A DNA stretch of 64,000 nucleotides from Siderastrea siderea (Eukaryota; Cnidaria; Anthozoa; Scleractinia; Rhizangiidae): assembly GCA_964030785.1 (NCBI GenBank), contig OZ034969.1:30391401-30455400 (forward strand). Reading direction: 5' to 3'. The translations under genes and the position numbers were made by a program. Under the pieces are notes generated by a model. It did not search any database and was not told the origin of the DNA. It was given only the letters and a program-made list of their open reading frames with translations. Shown here piece by piece: positions 21,870-32,268 of the stretch (the stretch's first letter is position 1; each line of letters begins with the position of its first letter).

Positions 21870-23285
21870 TCAAGAAAACCTGATCAAGTCGTTATTCATG
21901 TTGGCACAAATGATCTGAAACACGTAAAAGATCCACGAAATCCGGCGAACAACATCATCGATTTGGCCAACAAAGCTGCAGGTTCTGAAAAACGGAAAGT
22001 GCTCGTCTCTGGATAATCTGTCACTGCGATTCCAGTTTAAACAACAAGATCAACGAGGTAAATAATCTGTTAAAATCTTCCTGTCAACGTCACTCCTGGT
22101 CATTCATTGACAATTCCAACATCCTAACAAATCGTTTAAATGAAGATGGCATCCATTTAAATAAAAAGAGCACATCTGTCCTCGTTAAGAGCATTTCTTC
22201 TTTTCTTAAGTATAACCTTAATTAGGATTACCCGGAGACCGAGGTTGCCAACCATGCTTTCCCCAATACTCATTCTACAGCTAATCAAAGTAGTGCCTCT
22301 AATTCAGGTTATTTTATCCCAAACAGTAGATGCTTTAAAGTTATTTCTCATAATATTGTTAGCCTCGTAATGCACATAGATGAACTTAGAATCAATTTAC
22401 CGTAAACACCGGCGTATAAGCCGCACCTTTTTACCCTAAAACTTCGCTCAAAATCGGGGGTGTGGCTTATCTGCGAGAACATCTGGAAAAAAATCTGTAA
22501 TTTTCCATGAATCATCCCCAAAACACCAAAATAAAGTCTAAAACGGTACCACGCTATCTTCGAGAACTCGCGTGGTAAATGGCCCACTGTTTCTCCGTTG
22601 TTGACAACTTTAAGGCAAATTTGTCAAAGCAATTATCGAACTCCCTTTCACAGGCAAGTTTGTCACCGATAGATGGCTTCCAAATATCCTTGTAAACCTG
22701 CATGGAAGCCACGAACAGCTAAAGAAATCCCTAAAATTTGCTTTGCAAATTGAACGAAGCGACAACACTTGTCACCAGTTTTCTCTCTTCTCATCGAATG
22801 CCTGGCTACTAAGCCTCGATACGCAACAACTTACTCATAAATTTTCGGACTTGAAGAGCTTTAACTGGAAAAATGCTGGGGAAAAGTTCATCGGGGAAAG
22901 CGGTCTTGTGTTCAAGTACGTTTTCATACCTTTTTTGTACTTGTTATATTAGGCTTAAAATGTGTGTTTGAGTCTTATTCAGACTACAAATTGAATCACC
23001 TATCCGTAGTGAAAAGGACTTCACTTCAGCCAATGTTCATTTGAGCTTATAAATGAAATGACTCTGCTATGAATTTTTGACAAAAAAAATTTTTTTCCAA
23101 ATCTTGAGCTTCTAAACTCGGGGTGCGGCTTATCTGCGAGTGCGGCTTATACGCCGGTGTTTACGGTAAGTACTCAATCAGTAGATTTCTTAGCACTGAA
23201 TGAAACCCGACTTGATTGTTCTCTTGAAGATTCACATTTTGTTATTAATGGTTATGACTTAATTAGAAATCACTTTCAGCAGGGT
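21870..23285 (+). mobile_element. Degenerate LINE 5' region (SGNH plus endonuclease), split by a TIR element
   Basis: 21882-22220 encodes, in shifting frames, an SGNH-hydrolase-like sequence (VVIHVGTNDLK, then DNSNILTNRLNEDGIHLNKK) as found in ORF1 of CR1/L2-type LINEs. 22330-22397 and 23169-23285 encode the start of an apurinic-type endonuclease (VISHNIVSL ... HIDELRINL, then VDFLALNETRLDCS and INGYDLIRN). The two endonuclease parts are separated by the TIR element 22400-23166. Stops and frameshifts show it is dead. The reverse transcriptase part is absent. Confidence 0.65.
22400..23166. mobile_element. TIR DNA element with TA flanks inserted in the LINE endonuclease
   Basis: Inverted ends of about 27 bases beginning CCGTAAACACCGGCGTATAA, followed on both sides by a subterminal GTGYGGCTTATCTGCGAG repeat. 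TA lies on each side (22398-22399, 23167-23168), as for Tc1/mariner-type insertions. Removing it restores the LINE endonuclease order. 767 bp; no transposase ORF seen, so non-autonomous. The superfamily is inferred from the TA only. Confidence 0.7.
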
Positions 23286-24480
23286 CTGAGCAAAAGAGCA
23301 ACGCAGAAAAACTACCGAAATCACTAAACTGTTAGTACTCCGAAAAAAACGATTGATGCATTTGAATTTTCAACTTGCCCACATGACCATTTGTAACACT
23401 CCGATTGGTCATGTGACATTTCGCAGGTTGGATTGTGCCTTCACAAATGTGGAACTTCTTTTACCTCCGCTTAAGTCTTCGAGTTTTACAATTTCTTAAA
23501 GAGAATGAAAGACGACCAAAACATTCCAGGATATAAGTTGCAATCAGATACGGGTTTGTTATCTTGATGACAAGAACTAATACGTAAACTTGGAGGAATC
23601 CCTCGTGTACAAACTTTTAAGGTGTGTGCAGGATGTTCCTGGAACAAACTAGAAGAGAATCAATGTTCAGGCGGAGGTGTGGTATTCCTCCGTGCCAAAG
23701 AAAAGGAGAAAGAAATGATTTGAAACTGAGATTCTACCAAAGAAGACAAATGCCAACTTGATATCACCTATATCGGTGAAAAAAGTGAGTGCTATAGGTC
23801 ACCTGTTGAAAATCGTTTCATTCTAAAAAGGACCAAATTAGGAAACAAGAAGCTGAAATTTGCTATGAAAACTCATAAAATAGCTTCACTTGAGCAGTCC
23901 TTCTTGCAGAGACCCATACATTCTACAAGAAAAGCCTGTGCAAAGTGTCATCTGCAGGCCGGCTATACACGTACAAATTGCATGAGTGAATGCGCCTCTG
24001 TGGAGATCTAAAACGGCATCCAGAAGAAAAACAACAAACCCAGGACTTAAAGACGGATCTTCAGCTTCCACAACAAAACTGAAAAGATCGAAGGATGAAC
24101 TTGATAGTTTGCAGGAAAACATGCAGTCCAGCAAGCGCACGTTTTCCCAACATATTCTTTCACACTTGATTAATAGCCAAAGGAATGATGAAAATTTGCC
24201 ATGGGGTCCGTCCTGGGCCAAATGAGGACCTCCAAGAACTAATTCAAAAACATAATTCACAAGAGAAGCCCTCGCTGTTTGCGTCAAGTGGTGAAAGAAC
24301 TGTGGGTGAAGGAAGGGGTGCCCTTCCCAGGAACTGGTCCTATAAGCCCGCCTTTGTCTTTGATATTCGACCAAAACCTTCCTCATGTCTTCCTCTGCAT
24401 TGTCAGTCTTCCCACTAGCGTCTTCCAATACCTTGCACTCATTCTACTAGCAAATTCAGCAGGAACTTACTATTAAAACT
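23286..24480 (+). other. Unrecognised protein-coding remnant, several frames
   Basis: The + strand shows coding-like blocks in different frames: 23585-23710 (GGIPRVQTFKVCAGCSWNKL...), 23820-24010 (KRTKLGNKKLKFAMKTHK..., then a Cys-rich ACAKCHLQAGYTRTNCMSEC that resembles a zinc knuckle), and 23986-24225 (basic, then KRSKDELDSLQENMQSSKR, coiled-coil-like). In-frame stops separate them. I do not recognise the family; a repetitive-element gag-like protein or a host pseudogene are both possible. The 180-residue minus-strand frame over the same bases is taken as a shadow. Confidence 0.3.
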
Positions 24481-25282
24481 TCTGGCATGCCAGGAAGGGC
24501 CAAGCATGAACTTCACAAGACTTAATTTATAATTAGGGGGTAAAGGCAGTAACCTTCTGTTCAAGTATTTTCACCTTGAGAGGTCGTTAAGTAGTTGCTC
24601 TTTTAGAATTTCTGGTGAGTTGTAACATTACAGTGGTGACCGTGTGTGATTTGCTTTGCCCTAACCATGTCCGACGAGGAAAGTCCAGAGATAAGAAGGA
24701 GCTAAGTCAAAATCTCCATGTGGATTTCTCTAATTTGATTCCACGTTTCGTATACGCTTTGGACATTTCACTCTTTCGTAGCGAAGCCAAAAGCCAAAAG
24801 AACTGAGAGATGATAGCGAGTGAGTCTGTGCCTGCTTGACCTTGAAACGTGGAAAAAATGGAAACAAGGTAAACACATCCCGCCTTAATAAAAAATGTAA
24901 CCACGCTTTTTTCCCTTTACATGAAGATTCATATAGAGGGCAGATGTGCTCTTGCTCCACAGGAGCACAAGTACTTAACAACAAATCAAGCAATCACCCA
25001 ATATGAGCTCACATCAGGAATCTTTTCCTTCAGTTTCGTTAAAGCTTCACTTTTCACAGGCATTTATTGTAAGCTTTCACCTCTTTAACTCTAAATTTTT
25101 GTAGTGGACTGTCAAGATAAGGCTGGAGACAGAAGAATCTATTAAGAAGTTCACTTAAGATCGCCGAGGAATAATTGATGGTAAGCATCCCTGAGCAGTT
25201 TTACGGGAGTAGTTAACACCCAAACCTCGGTTTAAATGGAAAACCTCTATTTTTTTATTGTCTTTGTGGACCAAAAATAATG
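24481..25282. other. No gene seen
   Basis: Short frames only, no recognised motif. The duplicated CUT/homeodomain block begins immediately after. Confidence 0.5.
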
Positions 25283-25968
25283 CGCAGATAACCATGAGAA
25301 AAGCCACAAATTAAGCCGCCGATTGTGGCCGAAAACATAATGAAATGGTTTGTAGAATATGGTGTTTCTCAATCAATGTTCGCAAATTTGTATATGGAGA
25401 GATCTTAAGGCACCATGTCAGTCTACTTAAAGAATCCCCCAAGGGAATTATCCATAGGATTTGGTAAGGCTCAATGGGTAATGATTGATCGTTTTCTAAA
25501 CTCAGACCAAGCGAGGGCAGACTTTTTGGAAACAGTGAGAGCTGGGTTTTGACATTTTCAGAGTATTCTCAATCAAGGACTGTCATCATACGTAAGGACT
25601 GTCATTGGAATGTACAGTAAACCATTCGTGTCTATTATGCCAGGATTAAGAATTGCTTCACCTGCAAAGAGTACCCCTAGTTTTGGCATAGTAAATACTC
25701 CTCAGAAACTTGGCTCGACAATTCACTCTTTAAACTAAGAGTACATTAACACTATTTGAATTGAAAGAAGAAAGACATTTCCTCAACTGCGGAAGCAAGA
25801 TCTTGCAGTCCCAAGAGAAAGCAGTATTCGACGGCCGAAATTGCCTTATTAGAGGCCACATTTCAATCCACAAAAGGTCACCCTAGTGCAAACATATTAA
25901 AGAGGACTGTGGAAAGTCTAGAGATCAGCAAAGCTTAGGTTAAGTGAAATTTACTCCTTCACAGGCTC
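25283..25968 (+). pseudogene. CUT-domain/homeodomain pseudogene, copy 1
   Basis: Diverged duplicate of 26808-27515, about 1.5 kb upstream of it, including the intron between the two exons, so it arose by DNA duplication, not retrocopying. The CUT part starts at IVAENIMKWF (upstream residues missing) and has a TAA in place of the Gln codon of the conserved S-Q-G-T motif. Downstream it keeps a stretch (FGKAQWVMIDRFLN, then SDQARADFLETVRAGF) that is broken in copy 2. The homeodomain part has lost one C in the CGGCCC run, shifting frame before helix 1. Copies 1 and 2 therefore carry different lesions. Confidence 0.7.
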
Positions 25969-26739
25969 GGCCTGCAAGTGCTGGTTGGGCGCCATGTTGG
26001 ATTTGTGATTCGCCCCAACACTCACCCACTGTCTTAGTCCAAGATGGCTGCCGAAACTCATGAAGGAATATTCAGTGGTCGCTCGTCCAAAACACGCCAT
26101 CATTACAGGCTATCTTTAGGGCTAGTTTACAAAGTTCAACGTTTGCTTACAACTGGCACTAACAATTTTGTTTACTCCACAAATTACAACCACCCACGCC
26201 TGTTAACTGTTTAACAGAATTAAGACAAAACAACACTGGTCGCTTCTTGTCTGTTTTATCCTGAGAGCTCGATTTCCTTTTTAAAAGACATTTAATAAGG
26301 CTTGGCAACCTAAAAGAAAGATGTACAAAATCGTGTAATATAAAGACCACTCGATTTGCGAATTGAATAGCCAAGTAAAGTGATGGAAAGTGTGCACAAC
26401 GTAATTGATTGACATACATGCAAATACGCACAAAAAACCTGGTCTAGTAACAATGGCTGATTTACAAGAAGGACCCGGCACTCCTTTATTGGGTTTTATT
26501 CTGGGTCTATGGCTGTGAAAATTTGAGGCACAAAAGTCTGACAATTTTTCAGGCACCTTGTCGGAAAGGTTCACTTCTAACCTTCCTTCTATCCCCATTC
26601 TCAGCTGCAGGAAGAAATGGTCTAAGTTTAAACCTCCCTTTCAAGTACGTCTGCATCCACCACTGGGTACGATATAATTATAACTGAAGGGCCTTAAGCT
26701 TGACTTGCGGTACCATTGCTTACATTTTTCCTTTTTCAG

Positions 26740-27487
26740 GGTGGTATACCAATAACAGATGCACCAGAAATGATTCCTGCCTGTCACGTTAACCCCTTGT
26801 TACAAGGCGCAAATAACCATGAGGAAAGCCAGCAAATTAACCCTTCTATTGTGGCCGAAAGCATAGTAAAATGGTTGGCGGAATATGGTGTTTCTCAATT
26901 GATGTTTGCAAATTTGTATGTGGAGAGATCTCAAGGCACCATATTGGTCTACTTAAAGAATCCCCCAAGGGAATTACCCATAGGGTTTGGTAAGGCTCCA
27001 TTGATCGTTTTCTAAACTCAGACCAAGCGAGTGCAGACTTTTTGGAAACAGTGAGAACTGGGTTTTGAGATTTTCCACAGTATTCTCGACTAAGGACTGT
27101 CACTGTATGTAAGAACTGTCATTGGACTGTACGTTAAACCGCTTGTGTCCATTTTTTTTACGCCAGGATTAAGAACTCCTTTACATGCAAAGAGCACCCC
27201 TAGTTTTTTGGCATAATTAATACTCCTCAGAAACTTGGGTCGAGAATTCACTCTTTAAACTAAGAATACATTAACACTATTACGACTTCTTTTTTTTTCT
27301 GTTTTAGACGGAAAGAAGAAGGACATTTCCTCAACTAAGAGAGCAAGATTTTGCAGCGCCAAGAGAAAGCAGTATTCGACGGCCCGAAATTGCCTCGTTA
27401 GAGGCGATATTTCACTCCACGAAAGGTCACCCTAGTGCAAACACATTAAAGAGGACTGCGGAAAGTCTAGAGATCAGAGAAGCCCAG
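26740..27487 (+). pseudogene. CUT-domain plus homeodomain exon pair, copy 2 (partial, damaged)
   Basis: Two exons: 26740-27050 (acceptor TTTTTCAG before it, donor ACA|GTGAGA) and 27308-27487 (acceptor GTTTTAG, donor CAG|GTTAAG), joined in phase 0. Exon A encodes a CUT-like fold: IVAESIVKWLAEYGVSQLMF, then ANLYVERSQGTILVYLKNP, matching the S-Q-x-x-F and S/T-Q-G-x-(L)-x(3)-L-x-x-P pattern of ONECUT/CUX/SATB CUT domains. Exon B encodes a basic start (TERRRTFPQL) and homeodomain helices 1-2 (RRPEIASLEAIFHSTKGHPS, then ANTLKRTAESLEIREAQ), ending at the classical Q44/V45 intron position. Helix 3 (WFxNxR) is not found downstream. Relative to copy 1 there is a 10-base deletion in exon A near 26996 that shifts frame. 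DNA-binding regulators have this architecture; here it is probably dead unless the deletion lies outside a used exon. Confidence 0.6.
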
Positions 27488-27515
27488 GTTAAGTGAAACT
27501 TTCCCCTTCATACCC

Positions 27516-29161
27516 TGGCCTTACACGTCTATTTGGCTGTTTGACTATGAAAGTGTCAATAAGAAGTTTTTTTTGCTTACCCTTTGGTTGTATTAAATAA
27601 CATTTCTTCATTGTGCAAGTACCATCGAGCCATGAGTGACAGGCTAACATACATGGAATTTTGTCTGATTCCACTGGTTTTAGGGTAACCCATAGGCCAT
27701 ACAATGTAAACTTTGCAAATCCATCCATGGATAATACTCCACTCAAACCCTTTTCTTTGAGACTTCCTTGTACTTCACGTACTGATTTGTGGGGAACACT
27801 GAAGCAGTAGTAAGGTAAAATTAGCTACATAACGCAAGTTAGCATGCAGGACAGAAAATTCGCCATTTTTTGCTTTGAAAATAGCCACTATTTAGAGATC
27901 TGTGCTTTAATATTTCACAACATAAAGGCAGTTACAAAACACCTGAAACAAAGGCAGATATTGTACCATAATGTTATTTCTGGAGTTATGTTCACGTACC
28001 GATTTATTCTGATGATTTCACATGATTTGATAAGAAAATAGTGAGCATATGAAATGGACCCGATTTAGAAAAATCAGTGTAACAGATTAATTTTTATAAA
28101 TTGGGCTGATATATCAGTACGTGTGAACTGGCGCGGACAGAAAAATAATTTAAGTTTAACTCTTTATTCGTTAAACAGACATAATAGATGTTACAAGTGA
28201 TGTCTGCGTACGAATGTGCAATTCGTCCAGGAATTCAAATATGTACAATCAGATTACCACAGCGCATCTATGTTACATGACGAATGTCTACGTTACCACA
28301 GGCTGTTAGGCTCTGGTTTCTTACTGTTAAATAATGTATCGATTATCTATACTCAGTGATAATCAATAGCAATTAATAAGTTGCGGTGACTATTGAGTTT
28401 TATTGATTGGTTGAACCAATCAATATTAATTAATGAATTATTATTATCGATTGGAAATCAATGATCGATTTTCATTGATTGATACTGCCGGATTTTTACA
28501 ATACCTGAAAAGTTGTGCTTTAGAGATTATCACTGGATATCAAGTTCAACGCTAGATCTTTCCTCTTGAAATACTGGAACTCAATAAAAGTTGTAATGAA
28601 CAATTCAATACCAAACAACAAACACTGTTTTTCTTGACATCATAGCCTTATAATTTCAGCTTCTTTTCAACCCTTTACTTTCAGTATTAACAGGTGTATT
28701 ATACGCCTAAATACATAAGTGACCTATCCAAAAGGACGTCTTGCAATTCCAACTTTTCAATACTAAGAGTAACAAACATAGCAGAATCTAGTGGCCTAAG
28801 AAAGAGATATTCATATTTCACGAAAGGTTTCTCTAGGTCCGTACCTGCTAAAAAAAAAAAACAGTAAAAGCCAGAGTCCAAGCAAGGTAAAACATTTGAG
28901 GAAGAAAGGGCCACGAGGCCGAGAGTTGCATGAGAAAATATCGGAAAAAGAGATTATTTCGTTTAAACCTTGAGACGAGACAAGTGCACATCTGTAAACG
29001 ATGCGAAAATCTGTGAGACATTAAGTGGTAAAATTTCTAAGATGCTGTCACAGAAAGGCCAGCTGGAAAGAGAAGTTACTGCTAGACAGTAAAGAGAAAA
29101 AATATCAGTCATGTGAGGAACGAAACTCGTCTGAACACGCACAATCAAGGAGAAAAAAAGC
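27516..29161. other. Mostly non-genic; possible minus-strand exons
   Basis: No confident gene. 28330-28500 is rich in ATTGATT/AATCAAT inverted motifs. On the minus strand 28699-28845 gives a frame (TDLEKPFVKYEYLFLRPLDS, then AMFVTLSIEKLELQDVLL) preceded by a strong pyrimidine tract and AG, which could be a terminal exon; no domain is recognised and no partner exon was found. Confidence 0.3.
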
Positions 29162-29382
29162 TTAAGACGGAATCCATTAGGAAATTGAGTAATTTTAATT
29201 TTCAGAGGACAAAAACCTTGTACCAGAATAATTTAAGGCATATTGCATTCTTTTTACCTTTTTTGAGAGCTATGGATGTAATTTGTTATCTGTAGTAACC
29301 CCAAAGACAATTTCTTATGGGAGCCCGAGAAAACAAATTTCAAATTTCACAAAATGAAATGTTACGCATAAGAATTTACCCA

Positions 29383-29559
29383 TTCTCACTGCATACATAA
29401 TTAGCCCGTCACGCGGGAAGGCTTAAGATTTTCAAATTCCAGCATTCTGTTATTGCGCACTGTTGGCGTGATGCTTTGCGGCCTTCTGCTTTAAATATCG
29501 AAGTTTCAGTCACCTCGTGGTCAGTTTAACGGAGTTCGGTTGAGTCACCATAAAGGTTT
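29383..29559 (+). repeat. DIRS terminal repeat A1
   Basis: 177 bp from TTCTCACTGCATAC to TAAAGGTTT; identical to A2 apart from a C/T change in the GCCCGTCACG / GCCTGTCACG segment. It directly precedes the gag leader and may hold the element promoter. Confidence 0.85.
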
Positions 29560-29589
29560 CTTCTAGTTTTTTGACCGCCACCAGCACTC

Positions 29590-31983
29590 ATGGCCGAAGC
29601 CGACGCCGATCCTGTTTTGCCTTTGCCGCCAGCTCCGGCGGCGCCAGTTCCTGATCCATTACCCGTTGTTATACCGGCTGTTGAACCGGCACCTGTTGCA
29701 CCGGCTCCTGTGGTTGTTCAAGAGGTAGATTTTCATTTCTGTGTTTAGTCTTATGTTACGTTTTGGATTTTCGCGGCGCGGGTTAGGTTTCGCGCTTTAG
29801 TCGTTACGCTGGCCTGCTTGTTCGCCTCCTCGCGTTTTCTTGTCTGGCTTTTTCTTCGTGTTGTTTGCCTATCATCGTTTTTGGCCGTTATTGCATGCGG
29901 GTTTTGGTAGTTTTTTTCGCTAGCTTAGTGTCCTTGTTCGGTTTTCTATCTTTAACACTGTTTTACGGGTTTTTGGCACAAGGTGCGATTCCCTTTTGTT
30001 TTATTTTCAACCTCGTTAGTCTTGTTGTGTTTTTGGTTCGCTGTTTTACAAGTTTTTTGCCCTCTTGGGGTGTTTATTTCTTTAGGGGTCAGTTTTTTGC
30101 ATATTTGTCCTTTTTCATTCTCTTATTTTAGATTGTTTGTTTCGTAGTTTGTTTCGCGCTTTTCATTGCGGTTTTCTGCGTTATTCCTGTTGTTTCGTTG
30201 CTCTTTCGCGTTCATGTAGTCTATGCCGCCACCTTTTGCGTGCCTTGAACTATCTTAAGGTCGGAGCTTACTGCTTTATACGTTCAAGTTTTTGATGTTT
30301 ATATGGCCCGTTGGGCCGGCAACCTCTAGGGTTGTATGTTGTTTTTTGAGTGTGGCCCGGAGAGCCAGAAACCTGTAGCGGTGACACAATTTTTTAAGTA
30401 TGGCCTGGAGAGCCAACAGCCTGGAGAGCTGTAAATTATTATTTAAGTGTGGCCTGGAGAGCCAACAGCCTGGAGAGCTGTAAATTATTATTTAAGTGTG
30501 GCCTGGAGAGCCAACAGCCTGGAGAGCTGTAAATTATTATTTAGGTGTGGCCTGGAGAGCCAACAGCCTGGAGAGCTGTAAATTATTATTTAAGTGTGGC
30601 CTGGAGAGCCAACAGCCTGGAGAGCTGTAAATTATTATTTAAGTGTGGCCTGGAGAGCCAACAGCCTGGAGAGCTGTAAATTATTGTTTAAGTGTGGCCT
30701 GGAGAGCCAACAGCCTGGAGAGCTGTAAATTATTATTTAAGTGCAGCCTGGAGTGCCAAAAGTCTGTAGAGCTGCAAATTATTATTTAAGTGCGGCCCGG
30801 AGAGCCAAACGTCTGTAGAGCTGTGAATTATTATTTAAGTGCGGCCTGGAGAGCCAACAGCCTGGAGAGCTGTAAGTTGTTATTTAAGTGCGGCCTGGAG
30901 AGCCAACAGCCTGGAGGGCTGTGAATTGTTATTTAAGTGCGGCCTGGAGAGCCAACAACCTAGAGCTGTAAATTGTTCTTTGACTGCGGCCTGGAGAGCC
31001 AAAAGTCTGTAGAGCTTTGACATAATTTTTCGAGTTTGGCCTAGGGCCGGCCGCCTGGAGGGCTGTGGATTGTTTAGTCCGGGTCTTCAGTTGATTAGGT
31101 AAACTACTTAAGACTCCCTCGGGTTGTAGATGCGTTTTTTTTTTCTCTCTTGTTATTTATTTAGTTTGTTTATTTAGTTCATAGTCTCTTCTGCTTGTAT
31201 AGCTTTCCGCAGTCTGAGGGTGTGGCACGTTTTTGGTGCGCTCATTTCGCTTTTGTCAGCTGTATAGCTAGTGGCGGAGTTTTAAAGTATAAGTGCGTTA
31301 AGGCAGTGGACCTAAGAACTGCAGCATGATTTCATTATCTGTTGTGCTGGTTTGGTCGATAATTTTGATTGCTTCCCGCAGCTTTTGCGTGGTAAACCGT
31401 ACAATTTGTGGTTACTTGTGCCGTAGTGTTTATGTCATGGTGACATCCTTTATTCTCCCCTTACGTTTTTCTTTAACAGCCAGTTGACCGTATCAGGATG
31501 TTGGAAGACAAAATTAAACTTCTCGAGCAGGAGAGGTCTGCCGAAAGTTGCACTAATGCGCTGCTAGCCCTTAGAAGGCATCTGAATAGGCCGTCGTCCC
31601 TCTTTGACCGCTTTGAAGCTATCGAGCTTTTGGAGACCCTCGTACGCCTGGCAATGACGCAGGCGCACGAGAAGGCGGACGAATACGCCGCGGCGCTTGA
31701 GGAAGTAAAGGCTAGGCAGCCGTCCCTCGGCGCCGACCATCTTCAGCGTTTGATGCTTGGTCTTGTTGGGGATCCCCTAAGAGCTAAAATGGCCAAGGAG
31801 GCTGCGTCGATTCTGAAGGGGATGTCCAAGGCGCCCTCTCCAAGTTTCCAGGCAAGACGTCCCTTGCGCCAGTCTGCCCCGTATTCGGTCCAGTGTCACG
31901 TTTGTGCAGGATGGGGACACATTGCGCGCAACTGCAAATCCAGACGTGGAGGCGGTCCTGGACGTGGGCGTGGACGCCAATGA
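29590..31983 (+). CDS. DIRS gag-like protein, two exons
   Basis: Exon 1 29590-29724 (45 codons from ATG, MAEADADPVLPLPPAP..., Pro/Ala/Val-rich) ends at GAG|GTAGAT. Exon 2 31480-31983 starts after a CTTTAACAG acceptor; both are in phase 0, giving 212 residues. Exon 2 starts with a probable coiled coil (MLEDKIKLLEQERSAES), continues as an alpha-helical region and ends in a CCHC zinc knuckle (CHVCAGWGHIARNC, spacing C-x2-C-x4-H-x4-C) followed by an Arg/Gly-rich tail (SRRGGGPGRGRGRQ) suited to nucleic-acid binding. The intron (29725-31479, 1755 bp) contains the 49-bp minisatellite. Gag would package element RNA. Exon 1 is inferred from frame, codon content and splice consensus; exon 2 alone also has an ATG at 31498. 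Confidence 0.65.
30300..31075 (+). repeat. 49-bp minisatellite inside the DIRS gag intron
   Basis: About 16 units with a period of exactly 49 bases across most of the array (starts 30300, 30349, 30398 ... 30937, then 30983 and about 31033). Each unit holds the motif CCTGGAGAGC twice, then CTGTAAATTATTATTTAA. The central units (30398-30740) are almost identical; the ends are diverged, the pattern expected for expansion from the middle. Confidence 0.95.
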
Positions 31984-32268
31984 TTGTGTCTACAATTCTA
32001 TAATTCAAGGATTTTGTATGTTTTGTATTAAATATTTTTCTTTGTTTGTTCAAACTTGTCTTCTTTGCCTTGGGGTGGGTATTTGCCCTTGCCCAGTTGA
32101 CCTCGGGGAGACCTTCTCAGTGTCTCAATTTCGGACCTAGTTCGGAGCCTGGGGTCAACAAAGGGTTGGGTTCCCTTTAAGCTTTTTCGGGTGTTTGTTT
32201 CGGCTCATTTTCGTTTCCCTTTCGTTACGTTTTAGGCAAATCATTCTTCGTTTATTTCAAGACTCAGT

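Noticed and set aside
23886..24428. 180-codon minus-strand ORF
   Set aside because: No domain, and the + strand over the same bases has zinc-knuckle-like and coiled-coil-like blocks; treated as a shadow.
29865..30131. 88-residue hydrophobic ORF (possible membrane protein)
   Set aside because: Phe/Leu/Val-rich because the intron is T-rich; it lies within the inferred DIRS gag intron and has no homology I recognise.
30300..31075. Regular repeats considered as a CRISPR array
   Set aside because: Units are contiguous 49-mers without unique spacers, inside a eukaryotic retroelement intron: a minisatellite.
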